Below are positions 26,881-33,988 of a stretch of DNA of 64,000 nt, one piece after another. The notes beneath the pieces are model-generated. The model had not been told where the DNA came from and searched no databases. It saw only the letters and a program-made list of their open reading frames with translations. Position 1 is the stretch's first letter. Each line of letters starts with the position of its first letter. This DNA comes from Patiriisocius sp047731265 (lineage in GTDB: Bacteria > Bacteroidota > Bacteroidia > Flavobacteriales > Flavobacteriaceae). A program made the translations under genes and the position numbers. Location of the stretch: contig NZ_CP159835.1 of the NCBI RefSeq assembly GCF_047731265.1, forward strand, positions 62,001 to 126,000, written 5' to 3'.

Positions 26881-28980
26881 TCTAAGCTCTAATGGAACAA
26901 TGTTAAAACAATCTGTTGAATTGATGTTGTCTACCCGTGCAAATACTGTTTGGAATCCTAGGACAGTATTGGTGAAGGCATTGGCAGGTGTAATTGAAAA
27001 CACCCCAGCCTGTGCTGCTGTCAAAGAAATAAAATAAGCTACCACTGCGTCTGGGTTGCCGCCTGTAATTTCTAAATTCTTTGTTGTTAAATCAAACTCT
27101 GCAAAACCATCGTTAGGAAGCTCGTCACAAATATCGTAACGCGTGGGAATGGTCGCAGTTGGTACTTCGAAGATGTTGAAAGTGAAATTATCTATTGCAA
27201 AACAAGTTTGAGTTATGTTATTTTCAACTCTAACAAAAATTGTTTCGGCAGGTGCATTTACTGTGTAAACTGCCGGTAGCGAATTCAAGTCATTAGTAGC
27301 ATCTACAAGGTTGGCATGGTAAGTAACCGAATATAAAAGCGGACTTTGTAACATCAAAGCCTCTGCATTTTTTAACGCTGGCAAATTAACTGTAACAAAA
27401 CCATCAGAGTCGTCATCACAAATGTCAACATCTGTCATTGGACCTGCCATTGCCGCTTGAAAATTCAAAAAGAAAGAATCTGTAACTGAACAGTTTCCAG
27501 AAACATCTGTAATACGAACAAAAACTTCTTCTAAAACCCCAATAATAGGATATGCCGCAGGAGTCATTATAGGAGCAGTTCCAGCTATCGCATCTGCTAA
27601 TGTATTGTGATAGGTGATAATAAAATCTGCTGCATTTTGAGCTCCCAGTACATCGTCATCATTTTCTGTAAGATCAAAAACACCCAAGTTTACACCGTCA
27701 TCGCAGATAAAAAGATCATTGGGTTCGTTCGCAACTATTGGTTGCGCAAATACATCTACACAAAATTGCTCTGTATAGGTACAACCAAAATCATCCACCA
27801 CGCGATACGTATAGCATTTATTTCCTAACGACGTAGGCAAAACTGTAATTGCAGCACCCATAGTGCTAACAATAGTTGGATCCGGATCCCAAGCCTCTGA
27901 TACAATCACGGGCTCAAACGAGGATGCATCAGGAATGATATCTGGGTTAAAATTAATAAACCAAGAAAAAATATAACCATTGTCTGCGCCAAGATTATCA
28001 GTAACTCTAATTGTCCAATTACCATTAAGATCTGCTCCTATTAAATTGTCCCAATTTTCGATGGCAGCATAACTTCCATCAGGAACAAAAGTATCTTCAT
28101 AGGTACCAGGACCATCCCCATTAATAAAAAATCCTCCTGGCAAAATACCCGCAACCATCGTTGGAAACCCCCCAACTGGCATAAAACAATAATCTCCACC
28201 AATACCAGGTGTTGTATTACCACTATCCATATCAACAGGACCCGTCGCCCAAGGTTTACCTAGGTTTGCACTTCCACCTCCTTGATCATGAAGCCTAACA
28301 CTCTGACCACTCGGGGCAATTATATCTATATCCAAATCCCCTAAATAAGAATGTTCTACATTTAGGCAAATTTCTAAAATATCCGTTATATCCGTTACTA
28401 CCTGACCAGCTGGAAAGCAATCCACTGGGATGAATGTTTCATAACTTACGCCATTTCCATCTGGAAGGAACGTTACATCTGCCACTGGTATTGTACAATT
28501 TACTTCAAAGGGCACAGGGACTACATTTGCCGTAAGTACTGCTGTTTCCCCCAAGCATAATATAGGATCAACTACAGTTGTTCCTGAAAAATCTGGTGTT
28601 GTTGAGATTTGAACCAATACCGCAATATCATTATTACTTGTACAGCCAAATGTATCTGTAACTACCAATTCAACATTATACGATCCACCGGTTAAATATT
28701 GATGTATCACGGTTGTTCCCATAGCAGACATACCGTCCCCAAAAAACCATTCATAGGTTGCTCCTACTCCAGATGTTTGAAATATAGCACTACCATTGAA
28801 GGTAATATCTTGATTTTGACACGAATTAATAATTCCATTTACCACTGGTGGTGGATTTGAACTATCAAACTGTGCAATAATATTTTGACATTGGGAATAA
28901 GAATTTACAATAGGAAATGTAAGCAAGCCTGTAAGAAGCATCGCTTTGAGCAAGAATAAATTTTTTATAGTGTTTTTCAT
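23029..28980 (-). CDS. Giant T9SS type B secreted repeat protein, copy 2, N-terminal part (frameshifted)
   Basis: This 1983-residue frame begins with a signal peptide (about 1-30). A PKD domain follows (about 35-125, with WFFGDG and the YLTGGSYNVELVVTD pattern), then a region resembling a proprotein convertase P domain (about 155-350, with HSYLGDLDIDIIAPSG and GNWTIRVTDN). Three private modules follow and then, from residue 701, the array shared with copy 1. Relative to copy 1, one T is missing from TGTTTTAAG on the coding strand, giving the false end CLRSVCLI and stop. With the frame restored it would carry about 20 modules plus the secretion domain, some 2642 residues. The PKD and P domains are absent from copy 1, so the two proteins differ in their exposed N-terminus but share their stalk. 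Confidence 0.85.
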   Translation of the reverse strand: MKNTIKNLFLLKAMLLTGLLTFPIVNSYSQCQNIIAQFDSSNPPPVVNGIINSCQNQDITFNGSAIFQTSGVGATYEWFFGDGMSAMGTTVIHQYLTGGSYNVELVVTDTFGCTSNNDIAVLVQISTTPDFSGTTVVDPILCLGETAVLTANVVPVPFEVNCTIPVADVTFLPDGNGVSYETFIPVDCFPAGQVVTDITDILEICLNVEHSYLGDLDIDIIAPSGQSVRLHDQGGGSANLGKPWATGPVDMDSGNTTPGIGGDYCFMPVGGFPTMVAGILPGGFFINGDGPGTYEDTFVPDGSYAAIENWDNLIGADLNGNWTIRVTDNLGADNGYIFSWFINFNPDIIPDASSFEPVIVSEAWDPDPTIVSTMGAAITVLPTSLGNKCYTYRVVDDFGCTYTEQFCVDVFAQPIVANEPNDLFICDDGVNLGVFDLTENDDDVLGAQNAADFIITYHNTLADAIAGTAPIMTPAAYPIIGVLEEVFVRITDVSGNCSVTDSFFLNFQAAMAGPMTDVDICDDDSDGFVTVNLPALKNAEALMLQSPLLYSVTYHANLVDATNDLNSLPAVYTVNAPAETIFVRVENNITQTCFAIDNFTFNIFEVPTATIPTRYDICDELPNDGFAEFDLTTKNLEITGGNPDAVVAYFISLTAAQAGVFSITPANAFTNTVLGFQTVFARVDNINSTDCFNIVPLELRVNDSPAITSPIEDYFLCDNDGDGLEIFDLTTKEEEILNTLVDVTLTYHETQVEADAGFPEIIPATAYPSGNAVVWVRAVNYQDGDTSNPPLCVAVASFNLILGQSPLFTSLAEITTCDDGLADGISEFDLNSNNAVITGGNMGLTVTYYASLSDAESPINALPVFYTNTFNPEAIWVRVEDNATGCRSIFMSELRVVARPDVCAPDPIIFCDQDNDGFGTFDLNEATEAAVCGNPAGNLQVSYHLTMADANNNVLPLDLAATYDNEVPFDQLIYIRVNDIATGCYDITTVNLLVEESPQITDPDPLVVCDTDGDGLAVFNLTAVEPQLLFGLTGGPYVVTYFSDIAMTSAISNPIAFTNTTNPQVIFITVADVNNDCESETTLLLQVALPPVLINPIPLELCDQTDILGPDDEVEVFDLTQSIPEITGGVLGVSISFFETQADMASNINEILNPTTYQNLIGGIAQNPQTIWLRAEDTSSRCVVDDGMATLDLIVNPLPSPLEPEPLEACDINNDGFADFTLTDKDIEIIDNEPGVAITYHDTFGNAIAGTLALISPYTNTVANNQIIYARATYVGPAPDPATGCFRVVSLSLLVNSAPTIPLALDPIIACDIDMDGFEVFDLTDRADAIYAGQDPDYDLSYYTSLVNAQAGVPEIANPDTFTNTITPIQPIFVRLEEADTECFNIGMFDIMVVEVPIFFDPSPITTCDDEIADGIAEFDLNINNTTITGGDIGLTVRYYNSLADAEAPINALPELYTNTINLEDVWVRVEDNATGCHSIFMSQLFVIPLPELCEPDGLVFCDQDNDGFGAFDLNEATQSALCGNPLGMLQVSYHRTLADAENNEVPIDLTIAYNNTVPFDQEIFIRVLDPATGCFNITTLHLLVEESPQISDPDPLVVCDTDGDGLAVFNLTNAEDQILIGLTDSFDTSYFVDIAMTNEIVNPIAYSNISNPQTIYITVGDQNNDCESTTTLELQVALPAVLINPTPLELCDETDILGLDDSVEAFDLTQSIPEITGGALGIEITFFETQADMESNINVIEVPTAFQNLNATDDAAINPMTIWIRAEDTNSRCVVDDGSITLGLIVNPRPSPSEPEPLEACDIDNDGFTDFTLTDSDFEIIDNEPGVAITYHETESDAIAGVFALMSPYLNIVADNQIIYARATYVGPAPAPSTGCFRVVALTLLVNPTPTIAVVLDPIIACDSDMDGFEVFDLTQREGDILGSQSLDDLDLSYHTSLLDAQAGAADITNPGAFMNMTSPIQPIFVRLEDPDTACLRSVCLI

Positions 28981-29055
28981 AACTTGCGAAAATTAAGGAA
29001 AATTTATGAATTCTTGCCGATACATACCCTAAAATTATACACTTCAATAGCTCTA

Positions 29056-29082
29056 TTGCAATATGCTAAATACGTATCTTTG
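29056..29082 (+). promoter_or_regulatory. Probable promoter of folE
   Basis: A -7 element TATCTTTG (29075-29082) matches TAnnTTTG exactly. A TTG at 29056-29058 lies 16 bases upstream, a little shorter than the usual 19. The start codon of folE is 37 bases downstream. Confidence 0.55.
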
Positions 29083-29119
29083 CACTCCTTTATATAATAA
29101 GTACTGAAATTTATACCCT

Positions 29120-29797
29120 ATGAGCAAAGAAAATTTGCTGAACATTTCTGAAGAAATTGAAAGCGATCACTTGAGTGCAAGCCCTTTTACCCCTCTGAGA
29201 AATGATGCTTTTGATCTAAGTGATATTGAAAAAATTGCAAGTATCAAAAAAGATGTTCGTAACATTATGCAAACATTAGGTCTCGACCTCACTGATGACA
29301 GTTTAAAAGGAACTCCAAATAGAGTAGCCAAAATGTTCGTACAAGAACTATTTAGTGGTTTACATCCAGACCGAAAACCAAAGGCTTCAACATTCGAAAA
29401 CAAATACAAGTACAATGAAATGCTTGTAGAAAAAAATATTACACTGTACTCCACTTGTGAGCATCATTTATTACCTATTGTAGGAAAAGCTCACATAGCA
29501 TATATTTCTAACGGAACTGTTGTAGGATTGAGTAAAATGAATCGCATTGTTGATTATTATGCAAAACGGCCGCAAGTGCAAGAACGCTTGACAATGCAAA
29601 TTGTTAAAGAACTTAAAGAAGTGTTAAATACTGAAGATGTTGCTTGTGTTATAGATGCAAAGCATTTGTGCGTGAACTCACGAGGCATACGTGATATTGA
29701 TAGCAGTACCGTAACAAGTGAGTTTGGCGGTGCATTTAAAAAACACGAAACACGAGCCGAATTTCTGGATTACATCGGTTTGGTTACAGAGTTTTAA
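29120..29797 (+). CDS. folE: GTP cyclohydrolase I FolE
   Basis: FolE converts GTP to 7,8-dihydroneopterin triphosphate, the first step to folate (and to queuosine precursors; queE lies at 42.3 kb). Zinc ligands are visible in STCEHHLLP (Cys113, His116) and KHLCVNSRG (Cys184), and GLSKMNRIVDYYAKRPQVQERLT is the catalytic core (LSKMNR and RPQVQERLT motifs). At 225 residues the length is typical. It is divergent from the giant gene copy 2 and followed by cysS 36 bases later, so a two-gene transcript is likely. Confidence 0.97.
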   Translation: MSKENLLNISEEIESDHLSASPFTPLRNDAFDLSDIEKIASIKKDVRNIMQTLGLDLTDDSLKGTPNRVAKMFVQELFSGLHPDRKPKASTFENKYKYNEMLVEKNITLYSTCEHHLLPIVGKAHIAYISNGTVVGLSKMNRIVDYYAKRPQVQERLTMQIVKELKEVLNTEDVACVIDAKHLCVNSRGIRDIDSSTVTSEFGGAFKKHETRAEFLDYIGLVTEF

Positions 29798-29833
29798 ATA
29801 GTGCGTACAAAATTATTTATTCTTTTATAGTTT

Positions 29834-31318
29834 ATGCAGTTATATAGCAAACAAAAAATATCCCTTTATAATTCGCTTTCAAAAAGCAAAGAACTTTTTA
29901 TACCTATTAACGAAGGTTCAATAGGTATGTATGTTTGTGGACCCACTGTTTACAGCAATGTTCACATGGGAAATTGTCGTACATTCCTATCTTTTGACTT
30001 GGTTTTTAGATATTTAAAGCATTTGGGATACAAGGTTCGCTATGTAAGAAATATCACAGATGCTGGTCATTTAGAAAATGATGACGATACTGGTGATGAT
30101 AAAATTGCGCAAAAAGCACGTTTGGAAAACATAGAACCTATGGAGGTTGCGCAAAGATATACGGTAGATTTTCACGATACTATGTCAAAATTTAATGCAC
30201 TATCACCAAGCATTGAGCCTACTGCAACTGGACACATTATAGAACAAATTGAAATCGTTGAAAAAATTATTTCCGAAGGATATGGGTATGAAAAAAATGG
30301 CTCCGTTTATTTTGATGTAAAGAAGTTTAATGAAGATCACGAATATGGTAAGTTGAGCGGCAGAAAGCTTGAAGACATGATCACGAATACCCGCGAACTT
30401 GCAGCACAAAGTGAAAAGAAAAACCCACAAGATTTTGCACTATGGAAAAAAGCAGAACCGAAACATATTATGAAATGGTCTTCACCTTGGAGTGAAGGTT
30501 TTCCTGGTTGGCATTTAGAATGCACCGCAATGAGCACCAAGTACTTAGGAAAAGAGTTTGATATTCATGGTGGAGGAATGGATTTAAAATTTCCGCATCA
30601 CGAATGTGAAATCGCCCAAGCAGAAGCAACTAACAAAAAATCACCTGTTCATTATTGGATGCACGCGAATATGCTAACGCTTAATGGCAAAAAAATGTCA
30701 AAAAGTACTGGGAATAATATCTTACCATCTGAGCTTTTTAGTGGTGAAAACGATATTTTAAGTAAAGCCTTTCCTGCTACGGTAGCTAAGTTTTTTATGT
30801 TTCAGGCACATTACAGAAGCATCCTAGATTTTAGTGATGGTGCATTGGTTGCGAGTGAAAAAGGATACCATAAAATGATGGATTCCTACCGAAGCTTATC
30901 ATCCATTGAAGCTGGTAAAGAAAGCAGCTTCGATGTTGCTGCTTGGAGGCAATCTTGTTACAACGCAATGAATGATGATTTTAATAGTCCAATTCTTATT
31001 GCGCAACTTTTTGAAGCAACTAAATTTATCAATACGCTAAAAGAAGGAAAAAGCAATATCACCAAAAGTGATTTAGTCCTTTTAAAAACAACAATGCACG
31101 GTTTTATTTTTGATGTACTGGGGCTCGTCGATGTTGCTAGTGTAGGTTCTTCAAACGATGAAAAACTTTCAGTAACAATCGAACTTTTAATTGAATTAAG
31201 AAATCAAGCTAGGGCAAGTAAGGATTTTTCCACAAGCGATCGCATTCGTGATGAACTTCAAGAAAAAGGAATACAATTAAAGGATGGGAAAGATGGAACT
31301 ACCTTCTCGTTAATTTAG
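29834..31318 (+). CDS. cysS: Cysteinyl-tRNA synthetase CysS
   Basis: This class I synthetase attaches cysteine to tRNA-Cys. The HIGH-equivalent is in VCGPTVYSNVHMGN (HMGN at residues 44-47), the preceding Cys35 being a zinc ligand. GWHLECTAMS provides another zinc cysteine, HGGGMDLKFPHHECE contains further zinc and substrate residues, and KKMSKSTGN is the KMSKS loop. Length (494 aa) is normal and the C-terminal helical region carries the usual SDRIRDELQEKGIQLKDG ending. It follows folE closely. Confidence 0.97.
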   Translation: MQLYSKQKISLYNSLSKSKELFIPINEGSIGMYVCGPTVYSNVHMGNCRTFLSFDLVFRYLKHLGYKVRYVRNITDAGHLENDDDTGDDKIAQKARLENIEPMEVAQRYTVDFHDTMSKFNALSPSIEPTATGHIIEQIEIVEKIISEGYGYEKNGSVYFDVKKFNEDHEYGKLSGRKLEDMITNTRELAAQSEKKNPQDFALWKKAEPKHIMKWSSPWSEGFPGWHLECTAMSTKYLGKEFDIHGGGMDLKFPHHECEIAQAEATNKKSPVHYWMHANMLTLNGKKMSKSTGNNILPSELFSGENDILSKAFPATVAKFFMFQAHYRSILDFSDGALVASEKGYHKMMDSYRSLSSIEAGKESSFDVAAWRQSCYNAMNDDFNSPILIAQLFEATKFINTLKEGKSNITKSDLVLLKTTMHGFIFDVLGLVDVASVGSSNDEKLSVTIELLIELRNQARASKDFSTSDRIRDELQEKGIQLKDGKDGTTFSLI

Positions 31319-31424
31319 AGATTTTCTATATATGATTGCGAATTTTGAATTTTAGCAATATTTGATTTAATTAAAAAAGTTTCGCTTTTGAATCCCGATT
31401 TAACATAAACTTTTTCGTTATTGA

Positions 31425-31585
31425 TTTACCCAGATTCACCTTAACCGAATGGCAGGATATTAATTATTAGAGATTCTAAAATTTTCAGCCGCTGAGCGAA
31501 GGAGCAAAATTATAGGTTTAACAACTTGATATCGTTAGATTTTTATTTGCGATTAACACGATTCTCGATAGTTTAAAATTATAGT
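31425..31585. repeat. Diverged intergenic repeat, copy a (5' of yidD)
   Basis: The 267-base gap between cysS and yidD contains a segment with landmarks AGATTCACCTTA (about 31430), AAAATTTTCAGCCGCTGAGCG (first 20 bases counted) near 31480, AAGGAGCAAAATTA, and GATAGTTTAAAATTA just before the yidD start. The same landmarks occur in the same order between yidD and lgt. I see no ORF in it. Confidence 0.5.
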
Positions 31586-31813
31586 ATGGATGTTTCCCGA
31601 TTTCTTATTAAACCATTTGTATTTTTAATAAGAGGCTATCAACGGTTTGTTTCGCCTGCCCTTCCACCCACGTGTAGATATACCCCGTCCTGTTCTCATT
31701 ATTCTTTAGAAGCATTACAAAAACATGGTTTTTTAAAAGGGAGTTGGCTATCAGCAAAGAGAATTGCTAGATGTAATCCCTGGGGTGGCAATGGACACGA
31801 TCCTGTGCCTTGA
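31586..31813 (+). CDS. yidD: Membrane protein insertion efficiency factor YidD
   Basis: YidD is a small, membrane-associated protein that helps YidC-dependent insertion of inner membrane proteins. The 75-residue product has an N-terminal amphipathic helix (IKPFVFLIRGYQRFVSP). The conserved core CRYTPSCSHYSLEAL and the signature RIARCNPWGGNGHDPVP end the protein. Cysteine spacing matches the family. It is flanked on both sides by the diverged intergenic repeats and precedes lgt, another envelope biogenesis gene. Confidence 0.96.
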   Translation: MDVSRFLIKPFVFLIRGYQRFVSPALPPTCRYTPSCSHYSLEALQKHGFLKGSWLSAKRIARCNPWGGNGHDPVP

Positions 31814-32147
31814 ACTGGATTTTAGAGGTACGATGTTGAAGGTATAATTTTTTTGCGCTATGTTTTGTTTTAGGCTTCAATTTCAATTTCAAAAGCCCCC
31901 TTCCAAATTTCAATTAAACATATTCCGTTTCATTTCAAATTTACCGTGATTCACCTTCCCCCGAGGCGCAGAAAAACCTTTCTTTATTTCATTGAAAATT
32001 TTCAGCCGCGGGCGGGAAGGAACTAAAATTAATTTATTTCAGTTTAGACATCCGTTTTGTGATATGCATGCTAGTTTAAAATAAATTTTAGTTTCCGAAG
32101 TTTTGAAGGTGGATGTTTTTATCTTTACGCTCACATAAAAATTAGCA
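31814..32147. other. 334-base intergenic region between yidD and lgt
   Basis: No ORF of note was seen. Within about 31940-32095 lies the second copy of the diverged repeat: GTGATTCACCTT, AAAATTTTCAGCCGCGGGCG, AAGGAACTAAAATTAA and CTAGTTTAAAATAAA in the same order as upstream of yidD. Near the 3' end TATCTTTA (about 32118) is one base off the -7 consensus and could serve lgt. Confidence 0.5.
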
Positions 32148-33080
32148 ATGCACACACTCACTCTGCTTTGGAATCCTAACGATGGGATTGATCTTGGCTT
32201 TTTTACTATAAAATTTTACAGTCTTATGTTTGTAATTGCCTTCTCATTAGGGTGGGTGATTATTAAAAAAATATATCAAAACGAAGGAGAAAGTGAAAAA
32301 AATCTTGATAGCCTTTTTATTTATATGGTTGTTGCCGTCCTCTTAGGGGCGCGTATAGGCCACGTACTATTTTATCAAAGCGAATTAATTTTTGAAGACC
32401 CGCTTTCAATTATCCTTCCATTTAGATTTGTTCCTGAAATTGAGTACACGGGTTTTCGAGGCCTCGCAAGCCACGGTGCCGCCATTGCTGTTATCATTGC
32501 TATGTTTATGTACAGTAAAAAGGTGATAAAAAAACCGGTGCTTTGGATTTTAGATCGTGTGGTAATTCCTGTTGCCAGCGGTGCTATTTTTGTACGTATT
32601 GGAAATTTCATTAATTCTGAAATTATTGGAAAGCCTTCAGGCGATTTCCCTTTAGGAGTTCAGTTTTTAAAAGATGAAATTGGCGCAAGACAAGCAACAA
32701 ATATTACAGGTATTAATGATGTAAAAGAAGCGTATAGCGCCATAGCAAAAGACCCTAGTTTTGCTGAAGTACTCGCTTCTGTTCCTTTTAGACATCCAGC
32801 GCAATTGTATGAGGCTGCCGGTTATGCTATTGTATTTGCAATACTATTCTATTTTTATTGGAAAACAGACAAGCGTCATTATCTAGGTTTTCTCTTCGGA
32901 ATGTTTTTGACTTTGCATTGGACAGTAAGATTTTTTGTAGAATTTTTAAAGGAAGCTCAAGTTCCCGAAAGAGCAGATTGGATTTTGAATACGGGGCAAT
33001 TATTGAGTATTCCATTAATAATCGCTGGGATATATTTTATGGTGGTTTCGGCTAAAAAAAGATACACAAGCGAGAAGTAA
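32148..33080 (+). CDS. lgt: Prolipoprotein diacylglyceryl transferase Lgt
   Basis: Lgt transfers diacylglycerol from phosphatidylglycerol to the lipobox cysteine of prelipoproteins in the inner membrane. The 310-residue protein is polytopic. YTGFRGLASHGAAIAV contains the conserved histidine, VRIGNFINSEIIGKPSG carries the essential Arg-Ile-Gly-Asn-Phe motif, and HPAQLYEA is the third family signature. Several lipoproteins encoded in this window (for example at 10.5, 33.2 and 45.3 kb) are its expected substrates. The start gives the normal N-terminus LWNPNDGIDLGFFTIKFYSLMF. Confidence 0.96.
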   Translation: MHTLTLLWNPNDGIDLGFFTIKFYSLMFVIAFSLGWVIIKKIYQNEGESEKNLDSLFIYMVVAVLLGARIGHVLFYQSELIFEDPLSIILPFRFVPEIEYTGFRGLASHGAAIAVIIAMFMYSKKVIKKPVLWILDRVVIPVASGAIFVRIGNFINSEIIGKPSGDFPLGVQFLKDEIGARQATNITGINDVKEAYSAIAKDPSFAEVLASVPFRHPAQLYEAAGYAIVFAILFYFYWKTDKRHYLGFLFGMFLTLHWTVRFFVEFLKEAQVPERADWILNTGQLLSIPLIIAGIYFMVVSAKKRYTSEK

Positions 33081-33168
33081 GACCGCTTTGCTGAAAAATA
33101 TAAGACTAGATTTTGAATGTATAAAAACTCTTTCTTTTGTTGAATGACTAAAAAATCAAACTTTAAAA

Positions 33169-33657
33169 ATGTTTAAATCGCTCTCTATTATTACTTTAAT
33201 ATCACTCTTTTGTTTTTCAGGCTGTAAGGATAATACTCCTAAAAAAACGAATCTTACTCAGGAAGTTGCTTTTACCAAGCAAGGGACTTTAAAAATTATC
33301 AATCCTGAGACTGCTAAAGAAAAAACTAGTTTTGATATTGAAATAGCAGATAACGAATATAAAACGCAAACAGGGCTGATGTACCGTCAATCTATGGAGG
33401 CTAATCAAGCGATGCTTTTTATTTTTAAAAACGAACAACCGCGTTCTTTTTACATGAAAAACACGCTGTTTTCACTTGATATTATTTATGCTGATGCCAA
33501 AAAGAAAATCGTTAGCATTCAAAAAAGCGCAAAACCATTAGACCCCACTTCACTGCCATCCAACGCTCCAACAACCTATGTAATTGAAATTAATGGAGGT
33601 TTGAGTGATACGCTTGGTATTGCAGTTGGGGATATTTTCAAGTTTACTAAAGAATAG
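33169..33657 (+). CDS. DUF192 lipoprotein
   Basis: The 162-residue protein has a lipoprotein signal with lipobox FSGC (Cys19) and a DUF192 domain. Typical motifs are FDIEIADNEYKTQTGLMYRQSM, which starts the domain (key residues TGLMYR), then AMLFIFKNEQPRSFYMKNTLFSLDIIY (key residues FYMKNT and LDI). The function of DUF192 is not established; it is a small beta-rich domain common in exported bacterial proteins. It lies 88 bases after lgt and may share its transcript, which ends at the 33.9-kb hairpin. Confidence 0.85.
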   Translation: MFKSLSIITLISLFCFSGCKDNTPKKTNLTQEVAFTKQGTLKIINPETAKEKTSFDIEIADNEYKTQTGLMYRQSMEANQAMLFIFKNEQPRSFYMKNTLFSLDIIYADAKKKIVSIQKSAKPLDPTSLPSNAPTTYVIEINGGLSDTLGIAVGDIFKFTKE

Positions 33658-33988
33658 ACCCTCGTTACAATATATTAAGCGCCTCTCCCCTCAAAGAATC
33701 AAGGTGTAGGTCCTAAATCCCTCTTTGAAGCAGGACTTATTTTTAGTAGTACTCGCTAAAAATATTTTACAGTAGGCTGGTTTAATTTAATTAACCCTCA
33801 TTGATTAGTTTTTACTGGAGTTACACTTTCTAAAACCGGCAGACAACGCCTTTAACAAATTCCCTAAATTAGACCTCTAAGAAGTTTTTTTCATACGTTA
33901 CATTTTATATTTAGGTACTCGTTTATAAAAGCAAAAGCCTCTCAAAAAAATTGAGAGGCTTTTTACTATTTAAAGTTTCTGAAGTGAA
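33658..33988. other. 331-base intergenic region between DUF192 gene and secDF
   Basis: No coding sequence was seen. The segment at about 33685-33735 (CTCTCCCCTCAAAG and CCCTCTTTGAAG) resembles the CCCTTTGAAGG-type repeat found near argS, in degraded form. The rest is AT-rich, ending with the bidirectional terminator. Confidence 0.4.
33933..33963. terminator. Bidirectional terminator between DUF192 gene and secDF
   Basis: A perfect 13-base-pair stem (AAAAGCCTCTCAA with TTGAGAGGCTTTT) encloses a short A-rich loop. It lies between convergent transcripts and can end both. Confidence 0.9.

Noticed and set aside
13357..28980. Regularly spaced repeats that might suggest a CRISPR array
   Set aside because: The period is about 270-300 bases and the repeats are coding modules in frame, not short palindromic repeats with unique spacers.
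29167..30540. Minus-strand ORFs opposite folE and cysS
   Set aside because: The plus-strand frames are well-supported essential enzymes, and the reverse frames show no recognisable protein pattern.
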